From assembly GCA_913040875.1 (NCBI GenBank), contig CAJWHX010000198.1, forward strand, positions 1 to 6,564: DNA of 6,564 bases. The letters are read 5' to 3'. The stretch comes from an uncultured Pseudomonadota bacterium. Its GTDB lineage: Bacteria > Myxococcota > UBA796. Below, piece after piece: positions 1 through 5,754 of the stretch (position 1 is the stretch's first letter; every line of letters starts with the position of its first letter). A program made the translations under genes and the position numbers. The notes beneath the pieces are model-generated. The model was not told the DNA's origin and searched no databases. It worked only from the letters and a program-made list of their open reading frames with translations.

Positions 1-272
1 CCAATTACATTTCCAAGTGCCAGATCGGTGGTGTTACAAATCATTCCTTCGACGCATTGGAGTGTACTGGGATCTCTCAACGTTGCGATGATGCTTGAAA
101 CCCATTCCGGAAGAGATGTGCCAAAGGCTACTAGTGTCAATCCAATAATCATTTCTGAAATACCGATACGACCAGCGATCTCAGCGGCTCCATCAATGAA
201 GAAATCCGAGCCTTTGATCAGAAGAATCAATCCGACGAGAACCAAACCAATAGAAATAAGAAGAGGGGACAT
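1..272 (-). CDS. Na+/Ca2+ exchanger-family antiporter (CaCA/YrbG-like), N-terminal part, cut by window edge
   Basis: Reading the minus strand from an ATG at 272 gives 90 residues running off the left edge. Residues 4-20 form a hydrophobic helix, followed by a K-G-S-D-F-F segment. Residues 44-65 contain GLTLVAFGTSLPEW, the alpha-1 repeat signature of the cation/calcium exchanger superfamily, where the conserved Glu (E56) and the small polar residues help form the ion site. D-L-A-L-G-N-V-I-G at 83-91 begins the next helix of the same repeat. The family exchanges Na+ (or H+, sometimes with K+) for Ca2+ across the inner membrane through two inverted alpha repeats; only the first is visible here. 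The start is supported by AGGTGG four bases upstream (282-277). The loop between the two alpha-1 helices looks longer than in E. coli YrbG and carries two cysteines (C73, C79). Ion specificity cannot be told from this fragment. Confidence 0.9.
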   Translation of the reverse strand, partial: MSPLLISIGLVLVGLILLIKGSDFFIDGAAEIAGRIGISEMIIGLTLVAFGTSLPEWVSSIIATLRDPSTLQCVEGMICNTTDLALGNVI

Positions 273-335
273 AGAACCACCTGAGGGATGCCATATGGGT
301 CATTTAGGGTTAGATAAAGCCGATAGGAGAGCAGC
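273..335. promoter_or_regulatory. Short divergent intergenic region between exchanger and rsmC
   Basis: These 63 bp separate two genes that read outwards, so promoters for both are expected here or inside the opposite gene. The ends hold the two ribosome-binding sites: AGGTGG on the minus strand at 282-277 and AGGAGA on the plus strand at 325-330. I could not find a convincing -35/-10 pair in either direction. The regulatory role is inferred from gene layout only. Confidence 0.35.
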
Positions 336-1334
336 ATGAATCATAACATCATTGAACGAAATGAGCGATTGCAAAAAGTATCAGAGGCCTTACCGCCCTT
401 ACCAGCAGACACTCTGATTGTGAACGACTATACCAACGCCTTCTTACACTTAAATGGGATTCGATGGAATATGTTTTCGCATGAAAAGGTCGCAGGTCAA
501 CCCATACCGCCTTCAAAAGAGGAAGGCTTTTCAGCCGCGGTAGTCCGATTGTCCACCAATAAAGATCAACTTCGAATGATGTTGTCTTTACTCAATACAG
601 TTTTGAAAGACGATGCGCCGATTTGGGTGATTGGTGGGAATGATGAAGGCATCAAGTCCTTTCCAAAGACGGCAAAAGGCTACGTAAAAGACGTTGAAAC
701 AATCGATATTCGTCAGCGAGCGAGATTGCTTCAGGGGACAAGAGGAGAGTTGCAGTCCACATTGCAAGATTGGATGGAGACCCATTCGATTGTGCTCGAC
801 GGTCAGCCAGTAGAGTGGAACACTTTTCCCGGAGTCTTTGCCAAAGGGAGGTTGGATTCAGGGACAGAATATTTGCTGAATGTTTTGGCGGATTATCCCA
901 TCAAGCGAACCTTTCAACTGGCAGATTTTGCTTGCGGAACGGGGGTGATTGCCCGTTGGCTTGCAGATCGATTTCCGGAGGCACAGATTGATGCGATGGA
1001 TGCCGATAGCTGGGCGATTGAACTCGCACAATTGAATGCCCCCACCGTCAAACATAGGTTGGTTGATGGTTGGATTGGCATGCCCAGGGACTGTCGATAT
1101 GACCTAGTAATTTCCAACCCTCCAGTCCATATTGGTAAAGAATCGGATTATTCAGTTTTGAGGGGGCTGATTCGAGATGCCAAAAGCAGACTACATTACA
1201 GGGGGCAAATCCTAATGGTTACCTTGCACCACATTCCGATTCAGCGCCTCGCCGAAGAGGAAGAGTATCGCATCATTGAAGTGGCAGCTCACAACAAACG
1301 CTACAAGGTATGGCGCCTTGCCAACCACAATTGA
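336..1334 (+). CDS. rsmC: 16S rRNA (guanine1207-N2)-methyltransferase, RsmC type
   Basis: This 332-residue protein matches RsmC in layout and length (E. coli RsmC is 343). RsmC transfers a methyl group from S-adenosylmethionine to N2 of G1207 in 16S rRNA of the 30S subunit. The N-terminal half (about 1-150) resembles the degenerate duplicated domain of RsmC, including IWVIGGNDEGIKS at 96-108 (E. coli: VVGENRSGVRS). The catalytic half begins with PGVFAKGRLDSGTEYLL at 165-181 and has SAM-binding motif I ADFACGTGV at 196-204, the acidic motif II region DAMDAD at 219-224, and the NPP catalytic motif in VISNPPVH at 258-265. The C-terminal NKRYKVWRLA echoes the RsmC terminus RFKVYRA. The start has AGGAGA at 325-330. 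It lies 12 nt before an RsuA-like gene, so the pair is probably co-transcribed. The paralog RlmG (23S G1835) is the main alternative; N-terminal features and length favour RsmC. Confidence 0.88.
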   Translation: MNHNIIERNERLQKVSEALPPLPADTLIVNDYTNAFLHLNGIRWNMFSHEKVAGQPIPPSKEEGFSAAVVRLSTNKDQLRMMLSLLNTVLKDDAPIWVIGGNDEGIKSFPKTAKGYVKDVETIDIRQRARLLQGTRGELQSTLQDWMETHSIVLDGQPVEWNTFPGVFAKGRLDSGTEYLLNVLADYPIKRTFQLADFACGTGVIARWLADRFPEAQIDAMDADSWAIELAQLNAPTVKHRLVDGWIGMPRDCRYDLVISNPPVHIGKESDYSVLRGLIRDAKSRLHYRGQILMVTLHHIPIQRLAEEEEYRIIEVAAHNKRYKVWRLANHN

Positions 1335-1346
1335 GAGGCTGAGGAT

Positions 1347-2033
1347 ATGAGACTCGATAAATGGATAGCACAATATGGTGGAATGTCTCGTTCTGAGGCG
1401 ACCAAAGCCATTCGTCGTAAACAAGTGACGATTGATGGTAGGATGATCAACAGTCCAAACACGAAGATTCCAGCAGTTGCCGTGGTGGAATTGGACGGAA
1501 TTTCAATTGAGCCCTTACCTAAATTACTGGCATTTCACAAGCCCGTGGGCTTGGTGACCACAGAGTCTGATCCGCACGGACGTCCTTGCGTTGGAGATTG
1601 GTTACCGCATCGTTACCACATTGTGGGTCGGCTCGATTTGGATACCCATGGACTTTTACTTTTTTCAACGGATGGAACCCTCACTCAATACTTACTTCAT
1701 CCCAAACGTACGATTGAGCGAGAGTATGTTGCAAAGGTGGAAGGAGGACCGACATCACAGCTGATTGATAAGCTGGCGAAAGGTGTGGAAACCAGTGTTG
1801 GATTGGCGACCGCAAAAGTGCTGTCGATTGATGATGATGTGGTTCGTCTGGTGGTGACTGAGGGTCGCAATCGAGTGGTGAGACGCATGCTCCACAATGC
1901 TGGGCACTCTGTACTGGATTTGCAACGGGTTCGCTATGGGGCTGTGGAGTTGGGAGACCTACCTGTTGGACAGACCCGACCGCTTACCGATGTCGAGATG
2001 GAGATGTTTGACTCTACATTCAAGGGACGATGA
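1347..2033 (+). CDS. rsuA: 16S rRNA pseudouridine synthase, RsuA/RluB family (likely RsuA)
   Basis: This 228-residue protein is close in length to E. coli RsuA (231), which isomerises U516 of 16S rRNA to pseudouridine. Residues 1-50 are an S4 RNA-binding domain starting MRLDKWIAQYGGMSRSEA, very like RsuA's MRLDKFIAQQLGVSR. HKPVGLVTT (64-72) opens the catalytic domain. The family signature GRLDLDTHGLLLFSTDG occupies 94-110, and D97 is the expected catalytic aspartate. EGRNRVVRRML (172-182) is the conserved RNA-contact block near the C-terminus. That block and RVRYGAVEL (194-202) also resemble RluB/RluE, so a 23S target cannot be wholly excluded, but the N-terminus and total length favour RsuA. 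The start follows an AGGCTGAGGAT ribosome-binding stretch and lies 12 nt after the rsmC stop. The two genes therefore look like a small 16S rRNA modification operon. Confidence 0.85.
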   Translation: MRLDKWIAQYGGMSRSEATKAIRRKQVTIDGRMINSPNTKIPAVAVVELDGISIEPLPKLLAFHKPVGLVTTESDPHGRPCVGDWLPHRYHIVGRLDLDTHGLLLFSTDGTLTQYLLHPKRTIEREYVAKVEGGPTSQLIDKLAKGVETSVGLATAKVLSIDDDVVRLVVTEGRNRVVRRMLHNAGHSVLDLQRVRYGAVELGDLPVGQTRPLTDVEMEMFDSTFKGR

Positions 2034-2053
2034 CTCTGCAACCATATTCTTGA

Positions 2054-2287
2054 TTATGTAGGAGGAGCTGCAGTGAGTCCTGTGAACAGTATTTGGAACC
2101 AAGAGATGATTCCGGGATGAAGTAGGACCGTCGAAATACGCAAGGTCTTTTGTTTTAGAGTGAGATCTCGTTGACACATGAAGAAAATAAAGGCTGGTGG
2201 CATGATGATCCAGCATAGGATCAAAACGACATTTCGTACTCTGGGCGACGCCATCTCAAGGATGTTTGATGGTGGAATAACTTCCAT
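2054..2287 (-). CDS. Possible small two-helix membrane protein (doubtful)
   Basis: From an ATG at 2287 the minus strand encodes 77 residues; an in-frame TTG at 2302 would add five. It has two hydrophobic stretches, VVLILCWIIMPPAFIFF and a second containing ISWFQILFTGL, separated by a charged segment (QRDLTLKQKT). The orientation would be tidy: convergent with rsuA (stops 20 nt apart) and divergent from the dehydrogenase. A weak AGGA lies about 8 nt upstream of the ATG. I recognise no family, and hydrophobic frames often arise by chance opposite noncoding DNA. Treat this as a candidate only. Confidence 0.22.
   Translation of the reverse strand: MEVIPPSNILEMASPRVRNVVLILCWIIMPPAFIFFMCQRDLTLKQKTLRISTVLLHPGIISWFQILFTGLTAAPPT
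2060..2120 (+). other. Strong Shine-Dalgarno preceding a 15-codon ORF
   Basis: AGGAGGAG at 2060-2067 is the best ribosome-binding match in the window. Five bases later GTG at 2073 opens a 15-codon frame (MSPVNSIWNQEMIPG) that stops at TGA 2118-2120. It begins 39 nt after the rsuA stop and could be a leader peptide or micro-gene. Chance occurrence is equally possible, since nothing downstream shows an attenuator. Confidence 0.25.
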
Positions 2288-2344
2288 GTTGATAATCCTC
2301 AAGGACTCAGGTCGGAATTATGATACAGATAAATTCCATAAGTG

Positions 2345-2373
2345 GATACAGTGTATTTACACCATCCTATCAT
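2345..2373 (+). promoter_or_regulatory. Tentative promoter with palindrome in its spacer, upstream of the dehydrogenase
   Basis: GATACA (2345-2350, 3 of 6 to the -35 consensus) and TATCAT (2368-2373, 5 of 6 to the -10 consensus) are exactly 17 bp apart. The spacer holds GTGTATTTACAC (2351-2362), an inverted repeat with 5-bp arms around TT. A repressor or MerR-like activator could bind such a spacer palindrome, which is inference. The predicted leader would be only about 10 nt, barely containing the GGAG at 2381-2384, which weakens the call. Confidence 0.3.
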
Positions 2374-2390
2374 AGTGAACGGAGTCTATC

Positions 2391-3212
2391 ATGAATGAGA
2401 ACAATTTATTGGGTAAGACAGCCTTTATTACAGGCGCATCTCGAGGAATAGGCGCGGCGATTGCATTGAGATTGGCAGAGGCGGGATGCAACATTGTTGT
2501 GGCCTCCAAGACCAGCGAACCGCATCCCAAACTCAAAGGTACCATTCATGAAACCGTTCGAATGGTGGAGGAGAAGGGTGCTAAGGGTCTGGCCTGTGTC
2601 GTAGATGTTAGAGATCCCGATATGATTCAATCGGCGGTCAATAAGGCGGTAGAAACCTTTGGCGGAATCGATATCTTGATCAACAATGCCTCAGCGATTT
2701 CCTTGACGGGAACACTCCAAACGAAAGCCAAACGGTATGACCTGATGCATCAGGTGAATGTTCGAGGTACCTTCTTGTGTTCTCAAGCCTGTTTGCCACA
2801 CTTATTAAAATCCGACCAGCCACACATCATCAATCTGTCACCGCCACTCAATATGGTACCCAAATGGTTTAAAAATCACGTGGCCTACACCATGACCAAA
2901 TATGGAATGAGCATGTGTGTTCTGGGAATGGCTGCAGAGTTTGAAGGTAAAGTCGCTGTCAACGCCTTGTGGCCCAAAACAACCATCGCAACCGCAGCGA
3001 TAGAGTTTGCCTTAGGGGGACAAGCTATGATGCGTCGCTCTAGAAAACCAAGCATCATGGGCGATGCGGCCCATTGGATCGTATCTCAAGGTGTCGATAC
3101 AACAGGGAATTTCTTCATTGACGAAGATATAATTCGTGAAATGGGTATTACAGATTTGGATTCTTATGCCGTAGATCCGACAGTGGAATTGATGCCGGAC
3201 TTCTTTGTGTGA
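2391..3212 (+). CDS. SDR-family oxidoreductase, HSDL2-like (stand-alone dehydrogenase domain)
   Basis: This 273-residue protein is a classical short-chain dehydrogenase most like the N-terminal domain of hydroxysteroid dehydrogenase-like 2. The Rossmann motif TGASRGIG is at 14-21; R18 and K40 suggest NADP(H) preference. NNAS (98-101) and N123 are structural/catalytic SDR positions, and S150, Y166 and K170 form the catalytic set in NLSPPLNM and YTMTKYGMSM. HSDL2-specific blocks include ASKTSEPHPKLKGTI (38-52), IDILINNASAISLTGTL (93-109), NALWPKTTIATAA (191-203) and a C-terminal PDFF (269-272). Animal HSDL2 carries an SCP2 sterol-carrier domain after the SDR; here the protein ends after the SDR. 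The substrate is unknown; lipid or fatty-acyl hydroxy/keto compounds are a family-based guess. CGGAG precedes the ATG. The MopE-repeat gene begins 41 nt downstream with no visible terminator between, so read-through is possible. Confidence 0.9.
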   Translation: MNENNLLGKTAFITGASRGIGAAIALRLAEAGCNIVVASKTSEPHPKLKGTIHETVRMVEEKGAKGLACVVDVRDPDMIQSAVNKAVETFGGIDILINNASAISLTGTLQTKAKRYDLMHQVNVRGTFLCSQACLPHLLKSDQPHIINLSPPLNMVPKWFKNHVAYTMTKYGMSMCVLGMAAEFEGKVAVNALWPKTTIATAAIEFALGGQAMMRRSRKPSIMGDAAHWIVSQGVDTTGNFFIDEDIIREMGITDLDSYAVDPTVELMPDFFV

Positions 3213-3253
3213 GTCTGATCTGTACAACTGGGTAAATCGATGGGAGAATTGAA

Positions 3254-4780
3254 ATGCTAGCATTGTTTCTTTGGCTTGGGTGTGGTGAGAAGGAACCAAC
3301 AAACCCACTGATTTTGGATGTGGACGGAGATGGATTTAAATCGGATGTGGATTGTGATGACAACAATGCTGAAGTCTTTCCGAATGCTCCAGAAATCTGT
3401 GATGGTGTCGACAACGACTGCGACGCTTCAATAGACTCTGATGATGATTCTGTAGACGCCGATGCTTGGTATGCAGACACGGATGGAGATGGATTTGGTG
3501 CTGGTGAAGCCACATTGTCCTGTGATGCTCCCAATGGTTTTGTCGTCAACGCAGACGACTGTAATGACCAGAGCGCTGAAGTGAATCCAAATGCTATAGA
3601 GATCTGTGATTCCATTGATAACAATTGCAATGGTGTAGCAGATGATCTGCCACCAGATTTCGAAGATCCATTCTTTGCGGTGTACGTAGACAATGATGGG
3701 GATGGCTTTGGGGACGTCAATACATTGTTTTATGCTTGCGACACATCTGCCGGTGTAGTCGACATTGCCTATGACTGTGATGATTCCGATCCGATGGTAT
3801 ATCCAGATGCAGAAGAGACGTGTGATGGTATAGACAACGATTGCGATGCCATCATCGACGAACAAGAGCCGGGGCAAGGTCAGTGCGACGAATGTACAGA
3901 CGAGGTTCTTGCCAGCGTCACGGGCAGCATGACCCAATCGATTTTATCTGGAGATGATGTGCAAGCATCCTGTTCTCAAATGGGCTTGGCAGATCAAGTG
4001 TTTCGATGGATAGCACCCGCAACGGGTTCCTATACCTTTCAATCTGGCATCAGTGGTGGTGCCTTGGATGGTTCGGAAACGATTGCCATTTGGAAAGAAT
4101 GCGGCTCTATTGAGCTCGCTTGTGATGTCTCTATTGCCCAACCTGCAAGTACGATCATCGATGCTGTAGAGGGAGAGGTCTATCAGATTGTACTCGAGGG
4201 TCCAGAAGGGAATAGAAGTGACCTGCACATTACAACGACGTCAGAATTGAGCTGCGACGATGACAATGATGATGATCAAGATGGACTCATCGATTGTGAT
4301 GATGAGTTGGATTGCTGGTTTGCACCAACCTGTGGCGGTACGCAATGTCCAAACTTCAGCTTGGTGGATCCCATAGACTATGTGACGCCTCTGAACGGAG
4401 ACAGTATCACCACTCAATCTCTCGGTGACTTTACTGACTCAAAGGAAGCGACATGTTTTGCAGCGGGTGCTTCGGATGTGACCTTTTCCTATACAGCACC
4501 GAGCAATGGTTGTGCACAGCTATTTGTCCATTCAGATAGCGTAGATGTGCAGATGGCAGTCTATGACTCTTGCGGAGGTAGTGAACTAGAGTGCAATGCA
4601 GGTTCGAGTGTTGCAACAACTAGATTTGGAACGGCATATGGAGCCTACATACCCCTTCAAATGACGATTGGAGAAGAGTATATTATCGCCGTGAGTGGAC
4701 AAAATATAAACTCGGACGATGTGACGCTCAGTATTGATCGCAACGATGACGTAGACTGTTCAGGTGCATCTGTCGAGTAA
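3254..4780 (+). CDS. MopE-repeat surface protein with tandem beta-sandwich-like domains, probable lipoprotein
   Basis: This is a 508-residue acidic, Cys-rich extracytoplasmic protein. Its very short N-terminus MLALFLWLGCGEKE resembles a lipoprotein signal with C10 as lipid site, but there is no basic residue before it and W7 sits at -3, so it is atypical. The start is fixed by GGGAGA at 3242-3247 and an in-frame stop at 3233-3235. Three MopE-type putative metal-binding repeats follow (about 22-62, 73-131, 144-203), each with a DxDGDGF calcium-type loop and a later CD-x-I/V-DN-x-C motif. Residues 211-332 and 361-502 are two related domains resembling pre-peptidase C-terminal (PPC) folds, joined by a DGLIDCDDELDC linker (343-354). 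MopE of Methylococcus binds copper, but its special site is not evident here; Ca2+ binding by the Asp loops is more likely. The cellular role is unknown. The gene is convergent with the bestrophin gene. Confidence 0.85.
   Translation: MLALFLWLGCGEKEPTNPLILDVDGDGFKSDVDCDDNNAEVFPNAPEICDGVDNDCDASIDSDDDSVDADAWYADTDGDGFGAGEATLSCDAPNGFVVNADDCNDQSAEVNPNAIEICDSIDNNCNGVADDLPPDFEDPFFAVYVDNDGDGFGDVNTLFYACDTSAGVVDIAYDCDDSDPMVYPDAEETCDGIDNDCDAIIDEQEPGQGQCDECTDEVLASVTGSMTQSILSGDDVQASCSQMGLADQVFRWIAPATGSYTFQSGISGGALDGSETIAIWKECGSIELACDVSIAQPASTIIDAVEGEVYQIVLEGPEGNRSDLHITTTSELSCDDDNDDDQDGLIDCDDELDCWFAPTCGGTQCPNFSLVDPIDYVTPLNGDSITTQSLGDFTDSKEATCFAAGASDVTFSYTAPSNGCAQLFVHSDSVDVQMAVYDSCGGSELECNAGSSVATTRFGTAYGAYIPLQMTIGEEYIIAVSGQNINSDDVTLSIDRNDDVDCSGASVE
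3317..3862 (+). repeat. Three MopE-type coding repeats (protein-level)
   Basis: Copies lie at about 3317-3439, 3470-3646 and 3683-3862. Each encodes D-x-D/N-G-D-G-F, then a D/N-DC-D/N-D turn, a P-N/D-A-x-E-x-C-D segment and I/V-D-N-D/N-C. Copies 2 and 3 have an added Y-V/A-D lead and a GFG extension; copy 1 is shorter. The DNA has diverged, so these are old repeats and not recent slippage products. Confidence 0.85.
3884..4759 (+). repeat. Tandem duplicated C-terminal domain in the MopE-repeat protein
   Basis: Residues 211-332 and 361-502 align by eye. Copy A has A-S-C-S-Q-M-G-L-A-D-Q-V-F-R-W-I-A-P and copy B has A-T-C-F-A-A-G-A-S-D-V-T-F-S-Y-T-A-P. Later, AIWKECGSIELAC matches AVYDSCGGSELEC with the same C-x6-C spacing (C283/C290 and C440/C447). 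Finally VEGEVYQIVLEG matches IGEEYIIAVSG. The pairing suggests an internal gene duplication with a conserved disulfide in each copy. Confidence 0.7.
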
Positions 4781-4801
4781 ATCAAAATCCCTTTGATTTA
4801 C
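4777..4801. terminator. Perfect 10-bp inverted repeat containing both convergent stop codons, candidate bidirectional terminator
   Basis: GTAAATCAAA (4777-4786) and TTTGATTTAC (4792-4801) are perfect reverse complements around the 5-nt loop ATCCC. The plus-strand TAA of the MopE-repeat gene is 4778-4780, and the minus-strand TAA of the bestrophin gene is 4800-4798, so each stop sits in one arm. The stem is AT-rich and has no long T-run after it in either direction, so intrinsic termination may be weak. The symmetry and location between convergent genes support a shared 3'-end structure. Confidence 0.55.
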
Positions 4802-5706
4802 ATCAAGATACCATCAACTTGTTTTGGAACGGGCCGTGCTTCGTGACCGATTCGGTCGCAGAGGTTCGCTTCAATGGTTCGACTAATGGCATACAGCGGT
4901 AGCCCGTAGTGGAAGGTGCTGAAGGGGTTTTCGATAAGTTTCCCGGCTAAGTCGATGATTCTAAAGATGAAACCGACCACCAAAACGGTGGGAATGGTCC
5001 ACCAGCCCAATGCTTTTACCAACCCGATTGACAGTATGATGCCGTACAGGAACACCAAGCGAGTTGGGAAATACGTGAGGTTGGTGGGGATAACGGTTTT
5101 CAAAATGCGTTCGCAACCACCTTGTACATCAAGAAGTTCCACCAAACTCAAATCGATTTGCTGTAAGCGATGCTCGTTGATCCACCCTTTTTGAGCGGCC
5201 CTTTGTAAATCATCCCCTTGCATTTGAACCAGCGCATTGCAGGGGTTCGATTCTCTAGATAGTTGGTCCAGTTCTTCTTCAGTCAAATATTTTTTGCAAT
5301 CCTCATCGTCTGGAATGCTTTGTTTGCGCATCGCCACTCGAAAGACGTGTACATAGGCGATGTGTCTGAGAACCAATCGTTCATGCAACTCTTGAATAGC
5401 CTCCTTGTCGTCCACTGAGCCTTCAATAAAATTCAAGAACTGTCGAGTGATGATCCTCGAACGGTTGATCATGCGTCCCCAAAGTTTACGACCTTCCCAC
5501 CATCGGTCATAGGATATTCGGATTCGGTTTCCAAGAAAGATTGACAGAGCCAAACCAATGACGGTGAGAGAGACTTGAAAGTTTGGTTCCCACGGATAGT
5601 GGTGGTGAATCGCACAGGCAACTGCAGATACTGCGAAGAAGAATCCCAGAGAATGTCGAAGGGCATGAATAATTGTGCCGATGGGAAGTGTACTTTTAAC
5701 GATCAT
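4798..5706 (-). CDS. Bestrophin-family ion channel (UPF0187)
   Basis: This 302-residue integral membrane protein has the bestrophin/UPF0187 layout: two N-terminal hydrophobic helices (about 21-36 and 45-59), a long helical cytoplasmic middle, and two more helices (about 211-232 and 236-251). Family hallmarks are SYDRWWEGRKLWGRMINRSR (65-84), the IPTNLTYF turn (206-213), and ENPFSTF (259-265) followed by LPLYAISRTIEANL (269-282). Bacterial homologues form pentameric channels in the inner membrane; Klebsiella KpBest conducts monovalent cations, while animal bestrophins are Ca2+-gated anion channels. Selectivity here is unknown. The usual FRxNxxYxRW block reads NRIRISYDRW (60-69), so N60 replaces the conserved Phe and R63 the conserved Asn. 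GAGAAG (5718-5713) lies 6 nt before the ATG. The gene is convergent with the MopE-repeat gene and divergent from the next one. Confidence 0.88.
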   Translation of the reverse strand: MIVKSTLPIGTIIHALRHSLGFFFAVSAVACAIHHHYPWEPNFQVSLTVIGLALSIFLGNRIRISYDRWWEGRKLWGRMINRSRIITRQFLNFIEGSVDDKEAIQELHERLVLRHIAYVHVFRVAMRKQSIPDDEDCKKYLTEEELDQLSRESNPCNALVQMQGDDLQRAAQKGWINEHRLQQIDLSLVELLDVQGGCERILKTVIPTNLTYFPTRLVFLYGIILSIGLVKALGWWTIPTVLVVGFIFRIIDLAGKLIENPFSTFHYGLPLYAISRTIEANLCDRIGHEARPVPKQVDGILM

Positions 5707-5754
5707 TGTAGGCTTCTCACTTTTGAATGAAATATTGAGGTGTGTATGCGATGC

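Larger units (their letters stand above)
2034..2390. other. 357-bp gap between rsuA and the dehydrogenase gene, no confident gene
   Basis: No open frame here has both a good ribosome-binding site and a recognisable protein. Three weak items are listed separately: a strong AGGAGGAG before a 15-codon GTG-started ORF (2060-2120), a minus-strand ORF with two hydrophobic segments (2054-2287), and a 12-bp near-palindrome plus possible promoter just before the next gene (2345-2373). I saw no GC-rich hairpin with a T-run that would serve as an rsuA terminator. The stretch could hold a small RNA or degraded sequence, but nothing in it shows this directly. Confidence 0.6.

Noticed and set aside
28..339. 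Open frame of 103 codons on the plus strand
   Set aside because: It lies antisense to the exchanger gene, whose minus-strand frame has clear alpha-repeat motifs and a ribosome-binding site. The plus-strand product has no recognisable features and would overlap the rsmC start.
2034..2072. Imperfect inverted repeat ACTCTGCA ... TGCAGTGAGT after rsuA as a terminator
   Set aside because: The arms mismatch, the loop is long and there is no T-run, so it is not a credible intrinsic terminator.
2171..2176. TTGACA resembling a perfect -35 box in the rsuA downstream gap
   Set aside because: No -10-like hexamer lies 16-18 bp downstream, so the match is probably chance.
2178..2375. 65-codon plus-strand frame upstream of the dehydrogenase (MKKIKAGGMM...)
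   Set aside because: It has no ribosome-binding site before its ATG and no recognisable domain, and it overlaps the candidate promoter and palindrome of the next gene.
3317..3862. Possible CRISPR or tandem DNA repeat array
   Set aside because: The similarity is at the protein level with irregular spacing and divergent codons. There are no identical repeats or uniform spacers.
3148..3937. Two long minus-strand frames opposite the MopE-repeat gene (190 and 169 codons)
   Set aside because: They are by-products of the Asp- and Cys-rich repeat codons. One is low-complexity Ser/Pro-rich and the other lacks motifs, while the plus strand has clear repeat domains and a good start.
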